Part shown: one piece after another, positions 1 through 7,667 of the stretch
Layout of the letters: each line of letters starts with the position of its first letter
How positions within the stretch are numbered: the stretch's first letter is position 1
The notes under the pieces: generated by a model
Told to the model about the DNA's origin: nothing
Databases searched by the model: none
Seen by the model: the letters and a program-made list of their open reading frames with translations, nothing else
Assembly: GCF_902488755.1 (NCBI RefSeq)
Contig: NZ_CABTXF010000008.1
Location: forward strand, 1 to 39,638
Source: an uncultured Murdochiella sp.
Lineage (GTDB): Bacteria > Bacillota > Clostridia > Tissierellales > Peptoniphilaceae
Direction of reading: 5' to 3'
Length of the DNA stretch: 39,638 nucleotides
Program-made: the position numbers and the translations under genes

Positions 1-21
1 AGACGTGTGCTCTTCCGATCT
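1..21. other. Illumina sequencing adapter remnant
   Basis: The first 21 bases match the 3' end of the standard Illumina read-2 adapter, finishing with the diagnostic CTCTTCCGATCT. The coding sequence of rpmB begins directly after it. This is a library artefact left at the end of an assembled contig and not genomic DNA, so nothing upstream of base 22 should be interpreted biologically. Confidence 0.95.
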
Positions 22-182
22 ACGATGAAAACGGCACACCGAAGCGGATGTATGTCTGCTCCCGTTGCCTGCGTTCCGGTTTAGCGAATCGAAACCGCCC
101 GAATGCCGCTTATATGGAAGACGTTATGGCGGAAGAGACGGCTGTTGCAGAAGAAGTCGTTGAAGAGGCGGTGGAAGCGTAA
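22..182 (+). CDS. rpmB: 50S ribosomal protein L28, C-terminal part (5' truncated)
   Basis: The reading frame from base 24 gives DENGTPKRMYVCSRCLRSG, the hallmark C-terminal segment of bacterial L28, including the CxxC pair of the zinc-binding form. The N-terminal part is lost at the contig edge, where the adapter joins. L28 normally ends a few residues after this motif. Here it continues for about 33 residues with an acidic, Val/Ala/Glu-rich tail (MAEETAVAEEVVEEAVEA) before the TAA stop at 180-182. The gene converges on thiN and shares a bidirectional terminator with it. An rpmB gene beyond thiN matches the Bacillus subtilis order rsgA-rpe-thiN-spoVM-rpmB, here without spoVM. The identification is firm; the function of the tail is unknown. 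Confidence 0.93.
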
Positions 183-223
183 CTCGTCCATTAGACGGAT
201 TTGCCTGAGACCGTATTGCGAAG

Positions 224-265
224 AAAAATCCCCCTTAGAAGCGATGCTTCAAAGGGGGATTTTTA
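224..265. terminator. Bidirectional rho-independent terminator between rpmB and thiN
   Basis: The region holds an A-run, then CCCCCTT, a short imperfect middle with GAAGC and GCTTC arms, then AAGGGGG and a T-run. The stem is G/C-rich and flanked by A5 on the left and T5 on the right, so it can end transcripts from either side. It lies between the converging rpmB (+) and thiN (-) genes and probably serves both. The rest of the 183-310 gap holds no gene; I looked for a spoVM-like small ORF and did not find one. Confidence 0.9.
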
Positions 266-310
266 TTATTGTCTTTATACTAAATCGAGCCTTCCCTCGT
301 TTTTCGTCTA

Positions 311-1003
311 TTACTGCGCAGATAGGATGCTGCCGTTTGCGTCGCGGGATTGAACACAGAATACCCCGCATCCTTTTTCACTTTCAATTCGCACTTCATT
401 GTCCACCGTCAAAACATGGTTAGAAATGGCCAGCGATGAACCGGCAACCAAGGTAACGCTTTCTAACGGATAATCAAAGCCGCGTAACGTCATCGTTGCT
501 TCTCCAGAAAACAGCAAAAAAGAGGTATACCAAAAATCTTCCTTTGGCTTCGACAAGCAGTATACGCCCGGCACAAGATAGCGAACGACATTATATTTCG
601 AATACTCTACGATGGACATGCCACCTTCCGTAAAACGCTTGATCATCGAAAGATTGATCAGGGTATGGTCAAGTCTTGACCCTACTCCGCCAAAGAGTAA
701 CACCTTTTTAGCAAGATGTTGTGCACAATAACAAAGTGCCAATTCCGTATCGGTTTGATCCTTGCGAACGGGAAAACGCAAGACCTTTTTATTGCGCACA
801 TAGTCCTGAACAAGCGGATGCGAAACAGAAAACGCAGAGGAGTCAAAGTCGCCAAGAAGAAGATCTGCCTTGACTTTCAAGCGAACCAATACATCCAATC
901 CACCATCCACAGCAAGGACGGTATCGACTTCTTTTAGTTTTTTGCAAAGCAACGCATCCGACGGAAGGCTTTCTCCTGCCGCCACAATGGCAACATAGTT
1001 CAT
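311..1003 (-). CDS. thiN: Thiamine pyrophosphokinase
   Basis: This enzyme transfers pyrophosphate from ATP to thiamine to make thiamine diphosphate, in the cytosol. The 230-residue length fits the family. Visible motifs are AVDGGLDVL near residue 32, GDFDS near 52, FPVRKDQTDTELAL near 77 (the acidic ATP/Mg site) and LFGGVGSRLDHTLIN near 103, which is the thiamine-binding signature of the ThiN/TPK catalytic domain. The ATG overlaps the rpe stop in an ATGA junction, so translation is probably coupled; an AGGAG lies about 12 nt upstream inside rpe. It is the last gene of the gmk-to-thiN operon and is followed by the bidirectional terminator. The order rsgA-rpe-thiN is conserved in Bacillota. Confidence 0.95.
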   Translation of the reverse strand: MNYVAIVAAGESLPSDALLCKKLKEVDTVLAVDGGLDVLVRLKVKADLLLGDFDSSAFSVSHPLVQDYVRNKKVLRFPVRKDQTDTELALCYCAQHLAKKVLLFGGVGSRLDHTLINLSMIKRFTEGGMSIVEYSKYNVVRYLVPGVYCLSKPKEDFWYTSFLLFSGEATMTLRGFDYPLESVTLVAGSSLAISNHVLTVDNEVRIESEKGCGVFCVQSRDANGSILSAQ

Positions 1004-1656
1004 TTTTTCAAATGCTCCTGAAAAGCTTTTGCCGCAGAATACGTTTCGTCACCAAAAACAGCGGATCCGGCTACCACCCAATCACAGCCGGCATCAAACA
1101 CCGCATCTACATTATCTAAGCGGATTCCCCCATCCACCTCAAGCACTATTTCTCTTCCAGAAGCAGCGATCATACGTTTTGCTTTTCGTATCTTTTCCAC
1201 CATCGAGGGAATAAAAGATTGTCCGCCATATCCCGGATTTACGCTCATAATGAGCAACAAGTCCACTTCCGACAAAAGCTCTTCCACAGCCGAAACAGGT
1301 GTCCCAGGATTAACGGCTATCCCTGCCTTCATGCCCAAGTTGTGAATTTCCTGTATGGTGCGATAACTGTGTGTGACCGCTTCCCAGTGAATCGTGAGCA
1401 AATCGCAACCTGCTTTTTGAAAGGCAGGAAACAGAGAAACCGGTTCTCGAACCATAAGATGCGTGTCAAAAAAAAGAGAAGTATGCTTTCGCAGTTTAGC
1501 GATATAGCCCGGACCAAAGGTAAGATTGCCGACAAATTGTCCATCCATAACGTCAAGATGAAGATGCGTTATACCTGCCTTCTCTAAGGCGGTAATTTCT
1601 TGATCGACATGATAAAAATCTGCCGATAACAGCGACGGAGCCAATTGACGATCCAT
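1000..1656 (-). CDS. rpe: Ribulose-phosphate 3-epimerase
   Basis: This pentose phosphate pathway enzyme interconverts ribulose 5-phosphate and xylulose 5-phosphate. The protein has 218 residues, as usual, with a complete TIM-barrel set: APSLLSADF at the N terminus, LHLDVMDGQFV (catalytic Asp and metal His), DTHLMV, MSVNPGYGGQSF (phosphate loop), EVDGGI (second catalytic Asp) and VAGSAVF. An AAAGGG ribosome site precedes the ATG by about 8 nt. It lies 50 nt downstream of rsgA and overlaps thiN by 4 nt. Nothing is missing or unusual. Confidence 0.96.
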   Translation of the reverse strand: MDRQLAPSLLSADFYHVDQEITALEKAGITHLHLDVMDGQFVGNLTFGPGYIAKLRKHTSLFFDTHLMVREPVSLFPAFQKAGCDLLTIHWEAVTHSYRTIQEIHNLGMKAGIAVNPGTPVSAVEELLSEVDLLLIMSVNPGYGGQSFIPSMVEKIRKAKRMIAASGREIVLEVDGGIRLDNVDAVFDAGCDWVVAGSAVFGDETYSAAKAFQEHLKK

Positions 1657-1706
1657 TTTTTACCCTTTCTTTTTTCTGTTCGAAATACAATGCGTTAAAA
1701 GCTGAA

Positions 1707-2600
1707 TCAGCGGAACGTGTTCTTCTCCATTTCGTCATATAAACGCAAATACGATGCGTATCGCTCCTGCGCTATTTCTCCTCGCGCGATCGCTTCTTTG
1801 ATCGCGCAGTGCGGTTCTCGGCGATGCGAGCAATTACGAAACTGACATTTTTCCTTGATGCGCGCCATCTCCGGAAATACCGCGGCAAGCTCCGCAGGAT
1901 TCGAAAAGTCGCGCAAATCCAGAGTAGAAAAACCCGGCGTATCAAAGATAAACGTCTTTTCCCCCAAAGAAAAAAGGCGACTGGTGCGTGTCGTTTGTTT
2001 TCCGCGCGCCGTTTTTTCGCTGAGTTCCCCAATTACAATGGATTGTTCACCGCTCAGACGTTGAATTAAGGTGGACTTTCCGGCTCCGGAAGGTCCTGCA
2101 ATGGCTGTCATGCGACCTTCTAAAACATTTTCCAACTCGGTTAGACCGGTGCCGTGAAGCGAATCGATGAAAAAAAGAGGATAACCGGTCGGACGATAAC
2201 GCGCTTCCCATGTTTCACGAAGTGCTTTCGCTGTGCAGTCCATCTTGGTAAAACAAAGCAAAATTGGAAAATGTCGTTTTTCCAGTACCGCCAACAATTT
2301 ATCCAACTGCAGCGCATTGACCACGGGTTCCACCAACGTTTCGACCACCAACACCTGATCTACGTTGGCTACGGGAGGACGAAGAAGTTGATTTTTACGG
2401 GGAAGCACCTCCATAATGGTCGCTTCTTCATCCTGTTCCGCTTTTGTCCACAAAACGTAATCCCCGATCATGGGACGCAAATCTCGTTCCCGCAACACGC
2501 CGCGTCCTCTGGCAAAAACCCTTCCTGTCCAGTCTGAATCCTGCGTGGGTGCCAATTCATAGCGATCTTTTTCGGCGGATATAATATGTCCTCTCGGCAC
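1707..2600 (-). CDS. rsgA: Small-subunit ribosome biogenesis GTPase RsgA
   Basis: RsgA is a circularly permuted GTPase that checks late 30S assembly and leaves the ribosome on GTP hydrolysis. In this 297-residue protein an OB-fold (about 1-75) precedes the permuted G motifs: G4 TKMD at 118-121, G1 GPSGAGKS at 169-176 and G3 DTPG at 220-223. The C-terminal zinc site is C252-x4-C257-x-H259-x5-C265. The start codon is GTG, chosen because GAGGAG sits 5 nt upstream and the next in-frame codons match the family start. It lies 27 nt after prkC and 50 nt before rpe. In other Bacillota RsgA is a PrkC phosphorylation target, which fits its position. Confidence 0.96.
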   Translation of the reverse strand: MPRGHIISAEKDRYELAPTQDSDWTGRVFARGRGVLRERDLRPMIGDYVLWTKAEQDEEATIMEVLPRKNQLLRPPVANVDQVLVVETLVEPVVNALQLDKLLAVLEKRHFPILLCFTKMDCTAKALRETWEARYRPTGYPLFFIDSLHGTGLTELENVLEGRMTAIAGPSGAGKSTLIQRLSGEQSIVIGELSEKTARGKQTTRTSRLFSLGEKTFIFDTPGFSTLDLRDFSNPAELAAVFPEMARIKEKCQFRNCSHRREPHCAIKEAIARGEIAQERYASYLRLYDEMEKNTFR

Positions 2601-2627
2601 GCTTGCTCCTCTTTTTCTTGCTCAGTC

Positions 2628-4571
2628 TTATTGCTGCGGCGCTTTATTCTGTCTGTTTGCTTCCGCCAACACGCCGTCAATATAAATGGAAAACTGCGCG
2701 CCTTCCATGGCTTCCACATCAGCGGAGATATAGCCTTCACCGTTAGCATCTGAAGCATTGAATATTTTCTTGAAAACGGGTTCATCACGTGATTCGTTCA
2801 AATCGTAGATGGTGACTTCAAAGGTTTCTTTTCCTGCCGGTGGATAAATACGGGTCTTATAGATCATCTTTTTGGTCGTGTTATCTTCGGAAGAGGATGT
2901 TTCTTCTCCCATGGAGACCGTAATCGTGATGGCACTATTTTGTTCCACTTGCGTACCGGCGGCAATGGATTGCGAAATTACCGTGCCTGAAGGATAGGAG
3001 CTAAAAGCTGTGTTTACTTTTTCCAACTTCAAGCCAGCTGCGTTGATTTCGGCGAGAGCCTGATTTTGAGTCTTATTGAGCAACACAGGAACAACTGTCA
3101 TGACCGCTTCTTTTCCCTTGCTCACGATGAGCACAATGCGGCTTCCATTTTCTGCTTCCGCTCCGGCAGAAGGTTCGGTACCAACGACCTGATTTTTCGC
3201 CGCATGTTCATCAAAAACCATTTTGGTCTGCCCGATACGAAAACCGGCTTCCTGTAAGATTTTTGTCGCTTCTTCTATACTCTTTCCTGAAACATCGGGC
3301 ACTGGTTTCTGTTTCTTTCCGGAACTGACCACCAAATTGATCGTCGTTCCCTTTTCCACCGGCGTACCGCTCATGATGCTTTGATCAATCACGATACCTT
3401 CTTCCACTTCCTCATCCGGACGACGCTCCGTTACGGCACCTTTTAAGTCATTTTTCGCCAGCTGATCCAATGCGTTCTTTTCTTCCAAATTAATCACGGC
3501 AGGCACCATAGCATAACGATCTTTTTCTCTTTGCTGTTTCTGATAGAAGAAAAACACCGTCAAAAGAACAACAACGATCGCTACGGCAACCAAGGAAATG
3601 GTACGTATATTCACCTTTTTCGCTTTCTTTTCTATGGGCGTGCGAACACCGCGGCTTTGATAAACCGCTTCCTGTACGGGGACAACCGGCACATTTCCGG
3701 TTTCTTCCTGTGAAGAAGCAGAGGGTAAGAAAACCGTATCATCGAAATCGTGATAATTGTCCAGCGCTTCAGCCAATTCCTCGGCAGAGGCATACCGATC
3801 CTCTGGATTCTTTTCTAGACAGCGTAAAATAATGCGGTTTAGCCCCGGATGAAGAGAAGGGTTCTGCTCAATAGGAGCAACGGGTTGCTCCTGAATTTGT
3901 TTCATCGCAATGCCCACCGACGTTTCCGCATCAAAGGGCACTTTCCCTGTCGCCATCTCATACATAACGATGCCCAAGGAATAAATATCCGATTGTGCAT
4001 CCACCGGCTGTCCCTTTGCCTGCTCCGGCGAAATGTAATGGACGGTTCCCAGAATATTATTGGTAAACGTTACGGTGGAAGAGGAAGTAATACGAGCAAT
4101 GCCAAAATCAGCTACTTTGATATCTCCACTCTTCGTAATGAGGATGTTTGCCGGTTTAATATCCCGATGGACGAGATGTACCTCATGCGCACGCGCAAGT
4201 GCCAAAGCGATTTGCTGCCCTGTTTTAGCGACAACCGCAGAACTCATAATTCCATGCGTGCGAATCGCTTCTTTGAGCGTCGTGCCCTCAATCAGCTCCA
4301 TAACGATATAGTGCAGCACGCGATCATCAAACGGTTCGCGCCCAACATCATAGACGTTCACGACATTCGGATGATTGAGAGAGGCAGCGGCTAAGGCTTC
4401 GTTTTCAAATTTCTGAACAAATTCTTCATCTTCGAGATATTGCTCTTTTAAGATTTTGACCGCTACCTTACGCTTGAGAACGAGGTCTTCCGCCTCATAG
4501 ACATAGGCCATTCCGCCCTGTCCGATGCGTTGCGCCAGTCGGTAACGATTATTGAGCAGAATCGGCTTCAT
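2628..4571 (-). CDS. prkC: PASTA-domain Ser/Thr protein kinase (PrkC/StkP/IreK type)
   Basis: This is a membrane kinase that senses cell-wall fragments or lipid II and phosphorylates division, wall and ribosome-associated proteins. The kinase domain spans about 10-270, with the glycine loop GQGGMAYVYEA at 17-27, Lys39, HRDIKPAN at 135-142, DFG at 155-157 and SPEQ at 181-184. A membrane helix lies at about 325-343. Outside it are three PASTA repeats (about 355-418, 422-486 and 492-554). A tail of about 90 residues (555-647) starts with a Ser/Glu-rich linker and continues as a non-PASTA, probably beta-rich segment of unknown role. The ATG lies inside the end of prpC (23-nt overlap), 5 nt after a perfect AGGAGG. 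The kinase-phosphatase pairing is canonical. Confidence 0.96.
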   Translation of the reverse strand: MKPILLNNRYRLAQRIGQGGMAYVYEAEDLVLKRKVAVKILKEQYLEDEEFVQKFENEALAAASLNHPNVVNVYDVGREPFDDRVLHYIVMELIEGTTLKEAIRTHGIMSSAVVAKTGQQIALALARAHEVHLVHRDIKPANILITKSGDIKVADFGIARITSSSTVTFTNNILGTVHYISPEQAKGQPVDAQSDIYSLGIVMYEMATGKVPFDAETSVGIAMKQIQEQPVAPIEQNPSLHPGLNRIILRCLEKNPEDRYASAEELAEALDNYHDFDDTVFLPSASSQEETGNVPVVPVQEAVYQSRGVRTPIEKKAKKVNIRTISLVAVAIVVVLLTVFFFYQKQQREKDRYAMVPAVINLEEKNALDQLAKNDLKGAVTERRPDEEVEEGIVIDQSIMSGTPVEKGTTINLVVSSGKKQKPVPDVSGKSIEEATKILQEAGFRIGQTKMVFDEHAAKNQVVGTEPSAGAEAENGSRIVLIVSKGKEAVMTVVPVLLNKTQNQALAEINAAGLKLEKVNTAFSSYPSGTVISQSIAAGTQVEQNSAITITVSMGEETSSSEDNTTKKMIYKTRIYPPAGKETFEVTIYDLNESRDEPVFKKIFNASDANGEGYISADVEAMEGAQFSIYIDGVLAEANRQNKAPQQ

Positions 4572-5295
4572 GATCGCCTCCTATATCGTACAGCGTAAGG
4601 GTAATATTGTCGGCACCGCCGTTATCGTTTGCGGTATTTACGAGTTTTTCCGCCGCTTCGCGCACAGTGCCTTCTTCGGCAAGGATGGCTTCCATCGACT
4701 CGGTATCCATCATCTTGGTTAAACCATCACTGCAAAGAAGAATACGATCGCCTGCATAAAGTGAAATCGTCCGCGTATCCACCGCTATTGTTTCATCCGT
4801 TCCGACAGCACGTGTTAAGGTGTTTCGATCCGGATGCACAAGAGCTTCTTCCGGAGTAAGTAAACCTTGGCGAACCATGTCGGCAACCAAGGAGTGATCC
4901 TGGGTTAGCTGAAGAAGTTTCCCTTCACGGAAAAGATAAATACGACTATCTCCCACATGCGCAATGCTCAGTTGGTGCTGGCAAATAACGGCAGCGCAAA
5001 TTGTCGTTCCCATGCGCGCATATTCTGCAACCTCTTCTCCTTTTTCATAAACGGCAAGATTGGCTGCCTGAACGGCTTCCGTCAAGAGTGTCTCATAATC
5101 GTCTCTTCCCTTGTCATTCATGAAATACGTCCGGCAAGCTTCAATCGCTATGGATGCCGCAACTTCTCCGGCGTTGTGTCCACCCATGCCGTCCGCCAGC
5201 AAAAGAAGGGAAAAGCGCGGATGAAAATAATTGGAATAGCGATCCTGATTCATGGAACGCACGCGTCCCACATCGGTTATGGAATAGGTATTCAT
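4549..5295 (-). CDS. prpC: PP2C-type protein phosphatase PrpC/Stp
   Basis: This metal-dependent Ser/Thr phosphatase reverses PrkC phosphorylation. The chosen start gives 248 residues beginning MNTYSITDVGRVRSMNQD, the usual family start. A longer in-frame start at 5340 would add 15 residues inside rlmN without a better ribosome site, so I reject it. PP2C motifs are NQDRY near 16, DGMGG at 35-39 (metal Asp), HVGDSRIYLFR, TQDHS, LCSDGLTKMM (metal Asp) and GGADNIT near the C terminus. The ATG shares one base with the rlmN stop (TGATG), and the 3' end overlaps prkC by 23 nt, so the three genes are probably translationally coupled. Confidence 0.96.
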   Translation of the reverse strand: MNTYSITDVGRVRSMNQDRYSNYFHPRFSLLLLADGMGGHNAGEVAASIAIEACRTYFMNDKGRDDYETLLTEAVQAANLAVYEKGEEVAEYARMGTTICAAVICQHQLSIAHVGDSRIYLFREGKLLQLTQDHSLVADMVRQGLLTPEEALVHPDRNTLTRAVGTDETIAVDTRTISLYAGDRILLCSDGLTKMMDTESMEAILAEEGTVREAAEKLVNTANDNGGADNITLTLYDIGGDHEADSAQ

Positions 5296-6329
5296 CAATT
5301 CCTCTCTTCTTTCTCGTACAAGACGCGCAGCTGACCGCAAGCCGCATCAATGTCTTGACCGCGTTTCTGCCGAATACTGACATGCACGCCATTTTTTTGT
5401 AATCGCTCAGCAAAGCGGATTAGAGCACGTTCATCCGCTGATTGTCCTCGAAATTCATCGATCGTATTCAAAGGAATTAGATTCACATGATATTGCGGTC
5501 CGACAAGATGTTTGCTCATCCATCGGAGGTCCTCATCCCGGTCGTTTTCCCCTTGAATCAAGGCATATTCAAAGCTGATACGCCGTCCTGTTTGCGCAAA
5601 ATAGGCATCGCACGCCGCTAACACTTCGGCAATGGCATAACGCCGGGCAATGGGCATGGTTCGTTTTCGCCGTTCATCCGATGTAGCATGTAAAGAAATG
5701 GCCAAATTGATTGCCAAATTTTCTTCTCTCAATCGTCGGATACCCGGAACAATCCCACAGGTCGAAAGCGTAATATGCCTTTCGCTGAGATTCTTTCCTT
5801 CCGGAGCAGTGACAAGATGAATAAAACGAAGTACTTCTTCCCAATTATCCATCGGTTCGCCGATGCCCATCAAGACGATGCGCGTGATGGTCGTATTTTC
5901 CCACTCTTCTACGCGATAGACCTGCGCTAAGATTTCTTCCGCTTGCAAATTGCGGACAAAATCCGCTTTTGTTGAGGCACAGAAACGGCAGCCCATACGG
6001 CAACCCACTTGCGTAGACACGCAGAGTGTAGTGCGGTCCGCATAGGGCATGAACACCGTTTCGATGATTGCCTCATCTTCCAGCGCCAGCAAGTACTTCG
6101 CGCTTCCGTCGCGAGAAGACAAACGCTTTACTTTCTGCACCGTTCGCAAGGGAAGGTTAGCTGCCCTCTCCCGAACCGTCTTGGGCAGAACCGCGGCTTG
6201 AAAAATATCCCGTTTTCGCTCGACATGGAAATAGTGAAAAAGCTGGTTCCCTCGAAACGCGGGAAAGCCCTGTTGCATTGCCCATTCACGACATTCTGCA
6301 AGCGTAAAAGCGTTTACTGCCCGCTGCAT
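5295..6329 (-). CDS. rlmN: Dual-specificity RNA methyltransferase RlmN
   Basis: This radical SAM enzyme makes C2-methyladenosine at 23S rRNA A2503 and at A37 of some tRNAs. The protein has 344 residues. The cluster motif is C110-x3-C114-x2-C117 (CRMGCRFC), and the C-terminal Cys331 in AACGQL is the residue that forms the covalent RNA intermediate. Other family marks are GEPMDNW, STCGIVPGI and SLHATSDERR. An AGGAGG lies a few bases before the ATG. The upstream gap to rsmB is 39 nt. The order rsmB-rlmN-prpC-prkC is standard for Bacillota. Confidence 0.96.
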   Translation of the reverse strand: MQRAVNAFTLAECREWAMQQGFPAFRGNQLFHYFHVERKRDIFQAAVLPKTVRERAANLPLRTVQKVKRLSSRDGSAKYLLALEDEAIIETVFMPYADRTTLCVSTQVGCRMGCRFCASTKADFVRNLQAEEILAQVYRVEEWENTTITRIVLMGIGEPMDNWEEVLRFIHLVTAPEGKNLSERHITLSTCGIVPGIRRLREENLAINLAISLHATSDERRKRTMPIARRYAIAEVLAACDAYFAQTGRRISFEYALIQGENDRDEDLRWMSKHLVGPQYHVNLIPLNTIDEFRGQSADERALIRFAERLQKNGVHVSIRQKRGQDIDAACGQLRVLYEKEERN

Positions 6330-6368
6330 AACTCCTCCTGCTATCGGTTATTATATCATCCCTATGCT

Positions 6369-7667
6369 TTATTCGTCAGCGTCCTCTCGGCGAAAGCGTG
6401 CGATAAAGAAACCGTCCGACCAATCCACGAGAGGAGAATACCGTAGTACCGATTGTCCTTCAACCGGTTCGGGAACCCATCCTTCGGGAATCGTCGCAAC
6501 CACTTCTTCATTTTCCTTCTTACCATAAGTACAGGTACTGTACACCAGTCGCCCATTCGGTTTCACATACTGCAATGCCGTTTGAAGAATCTCTTTTTGC
6601 AATGTCGCTAAAGCAGCAATGTCTTCCCTTTTTCGATTCCAACGGATGTCCGGTTTTCGTCCCAAAAGCCCCAGCCCTGAACAGGGCGCGTCTACTAACA
6701 CCACATCAAAACGGTTCCTCCATTCTGACCGAACGATGCGTGCATCCCCAATATGAATATCCAACGGAGCCTTCATGCGACGCGCATTCTCCTCTAAATA
6801 TTGCCGTTTTTCCTCGATCACATCATTTGCGACGACTCGGCAAGTCGGCGAAAGGAGCTTCATGGCGACCGCTTTTCCGCCTGGTGCCGCACAAAGATCC
6901 AGAATCTCGCCTTCTTCGATGCCTTCCACGGCTATTTCCGCGACCCGTACACCCGCTTGCGATTGAATCGTCATCTTCCCTTCTTGGAATGCCGAACTTT
7001 CGGTAATTCTTCCGCTGTCGCAAAGAAGACAATGCGAAGAAATCTGTCCAAGCCGCAAAGCGGAAAGGGATGAAGATAACGTTTCAAAAAACGCTTCACG
7101 AGAGTATTGGGGAGCAACGAAAAGGCTGATGGGCGCAGGTTCATTCTGCTTGGCAAGTAGTTCTTCCCACTCGCTTTCGGAAAAATACGTCGCAAGGTAA
7201 TCTGCCATCCAGTCGGGAAGCGAATAGCGCACAGCAAGCCATTTTTCGCGGTCGGTAATCGGTATTTGCGTGGCTTCTTCCCCTGCGCGCAAAACAGAAC
7301 GCAAGACAGCATTGACATATCGTTTCGTTGCCTGTTCTTTTCTGGGCAAAAGCGATACCGCCTGATCCACCGCGGCATGAGGAGGTGTTCCTAAAAAGAG
7401 AAGCTCATAAAGGGCAAGACGCAGCGTATTGCGCGCCCTGCTCTTTTGCTTTTCCATGGGACGAGCGGAAAAGGTGTCCAGCACAGTATCCAGATAACGC
7501 CGATTTTCCAAAACACCATAGACCAACCGCCTCATGGTCGCATGATCTCGCAACTCTTTCATATCTCTTGCACGATGATTGATGGCTCTTTCGACGGCTT
7601 CCCCCGAACGTTCGCATTGGACAAGCACGGCAAGAGCGGTCTCTCTTGCTTCGTTTACCCTTCCCAT
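6369..7667 (-). CDS. rsmB: 16S rRNA m5C967 methyltransferase RsmB
   Basis: RsmB methylates C967 of 16S rRNA using SAM. The N-terminal third is a NusB-like RNA-binding domain, followed by a Rossmann methyltransferase with LCAAPGGKA (SAM site), VDAPCSGLGLLGRKPDIRW (motif IV, first Cys) and VYSTCTYGKKENEEV (motif VI, nucleophilic Cys). The ATG chosen here (MGRVNEARE, 432 residues) overlaps the fmt stop by one base in a TAATG junction and has GGGAG 8 nt upstream. A GTG 15 nt earlier is possible but has no ribosome site. Confidence 0.95.
   Translation of the reverse strand: MGRVNEARETALAVLVQCERSGEAVERAINHRARDMKELRDHATMRRLVYGVLENRRYLDTVLDTFSARPMEKQKSRARNTLRLALYELLFLGTPPHAAVDQAVSLLPRKEQATKRYVNAVLRSVLRAGEEATQIPITDREKWLAVRYSLPDWMADYLATYFSESEWEELLAKQNEPAPISLFVAPQYSREAFFETLSSSLSALRLGQISSHCLLCDSGRITESSAFQEGKMTIQSQAGVRVAEIAVEGIEEGEILDLCAAPGGKAVAMKLLSPTCRVVANDVIEEKRQYLEENARRMKAPLDIHIGDARIVRSEWRNRFDVVLVDAPCSGLGLLGRKPDIRWNRKREDIAALATLQKEILQTALQYVKPNGRLVYSTCTYGKKENEEVVATIPEGWVPEPVEGQSVLRYSPLVDWSDGFFIARFRREDADE

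Noticed and set aside
3849..4394. A 181-codon open frame on the + strand
   Set aside because: It is antisense to the prkC kinase domain, which has every catalytic motif intact; no independent support.
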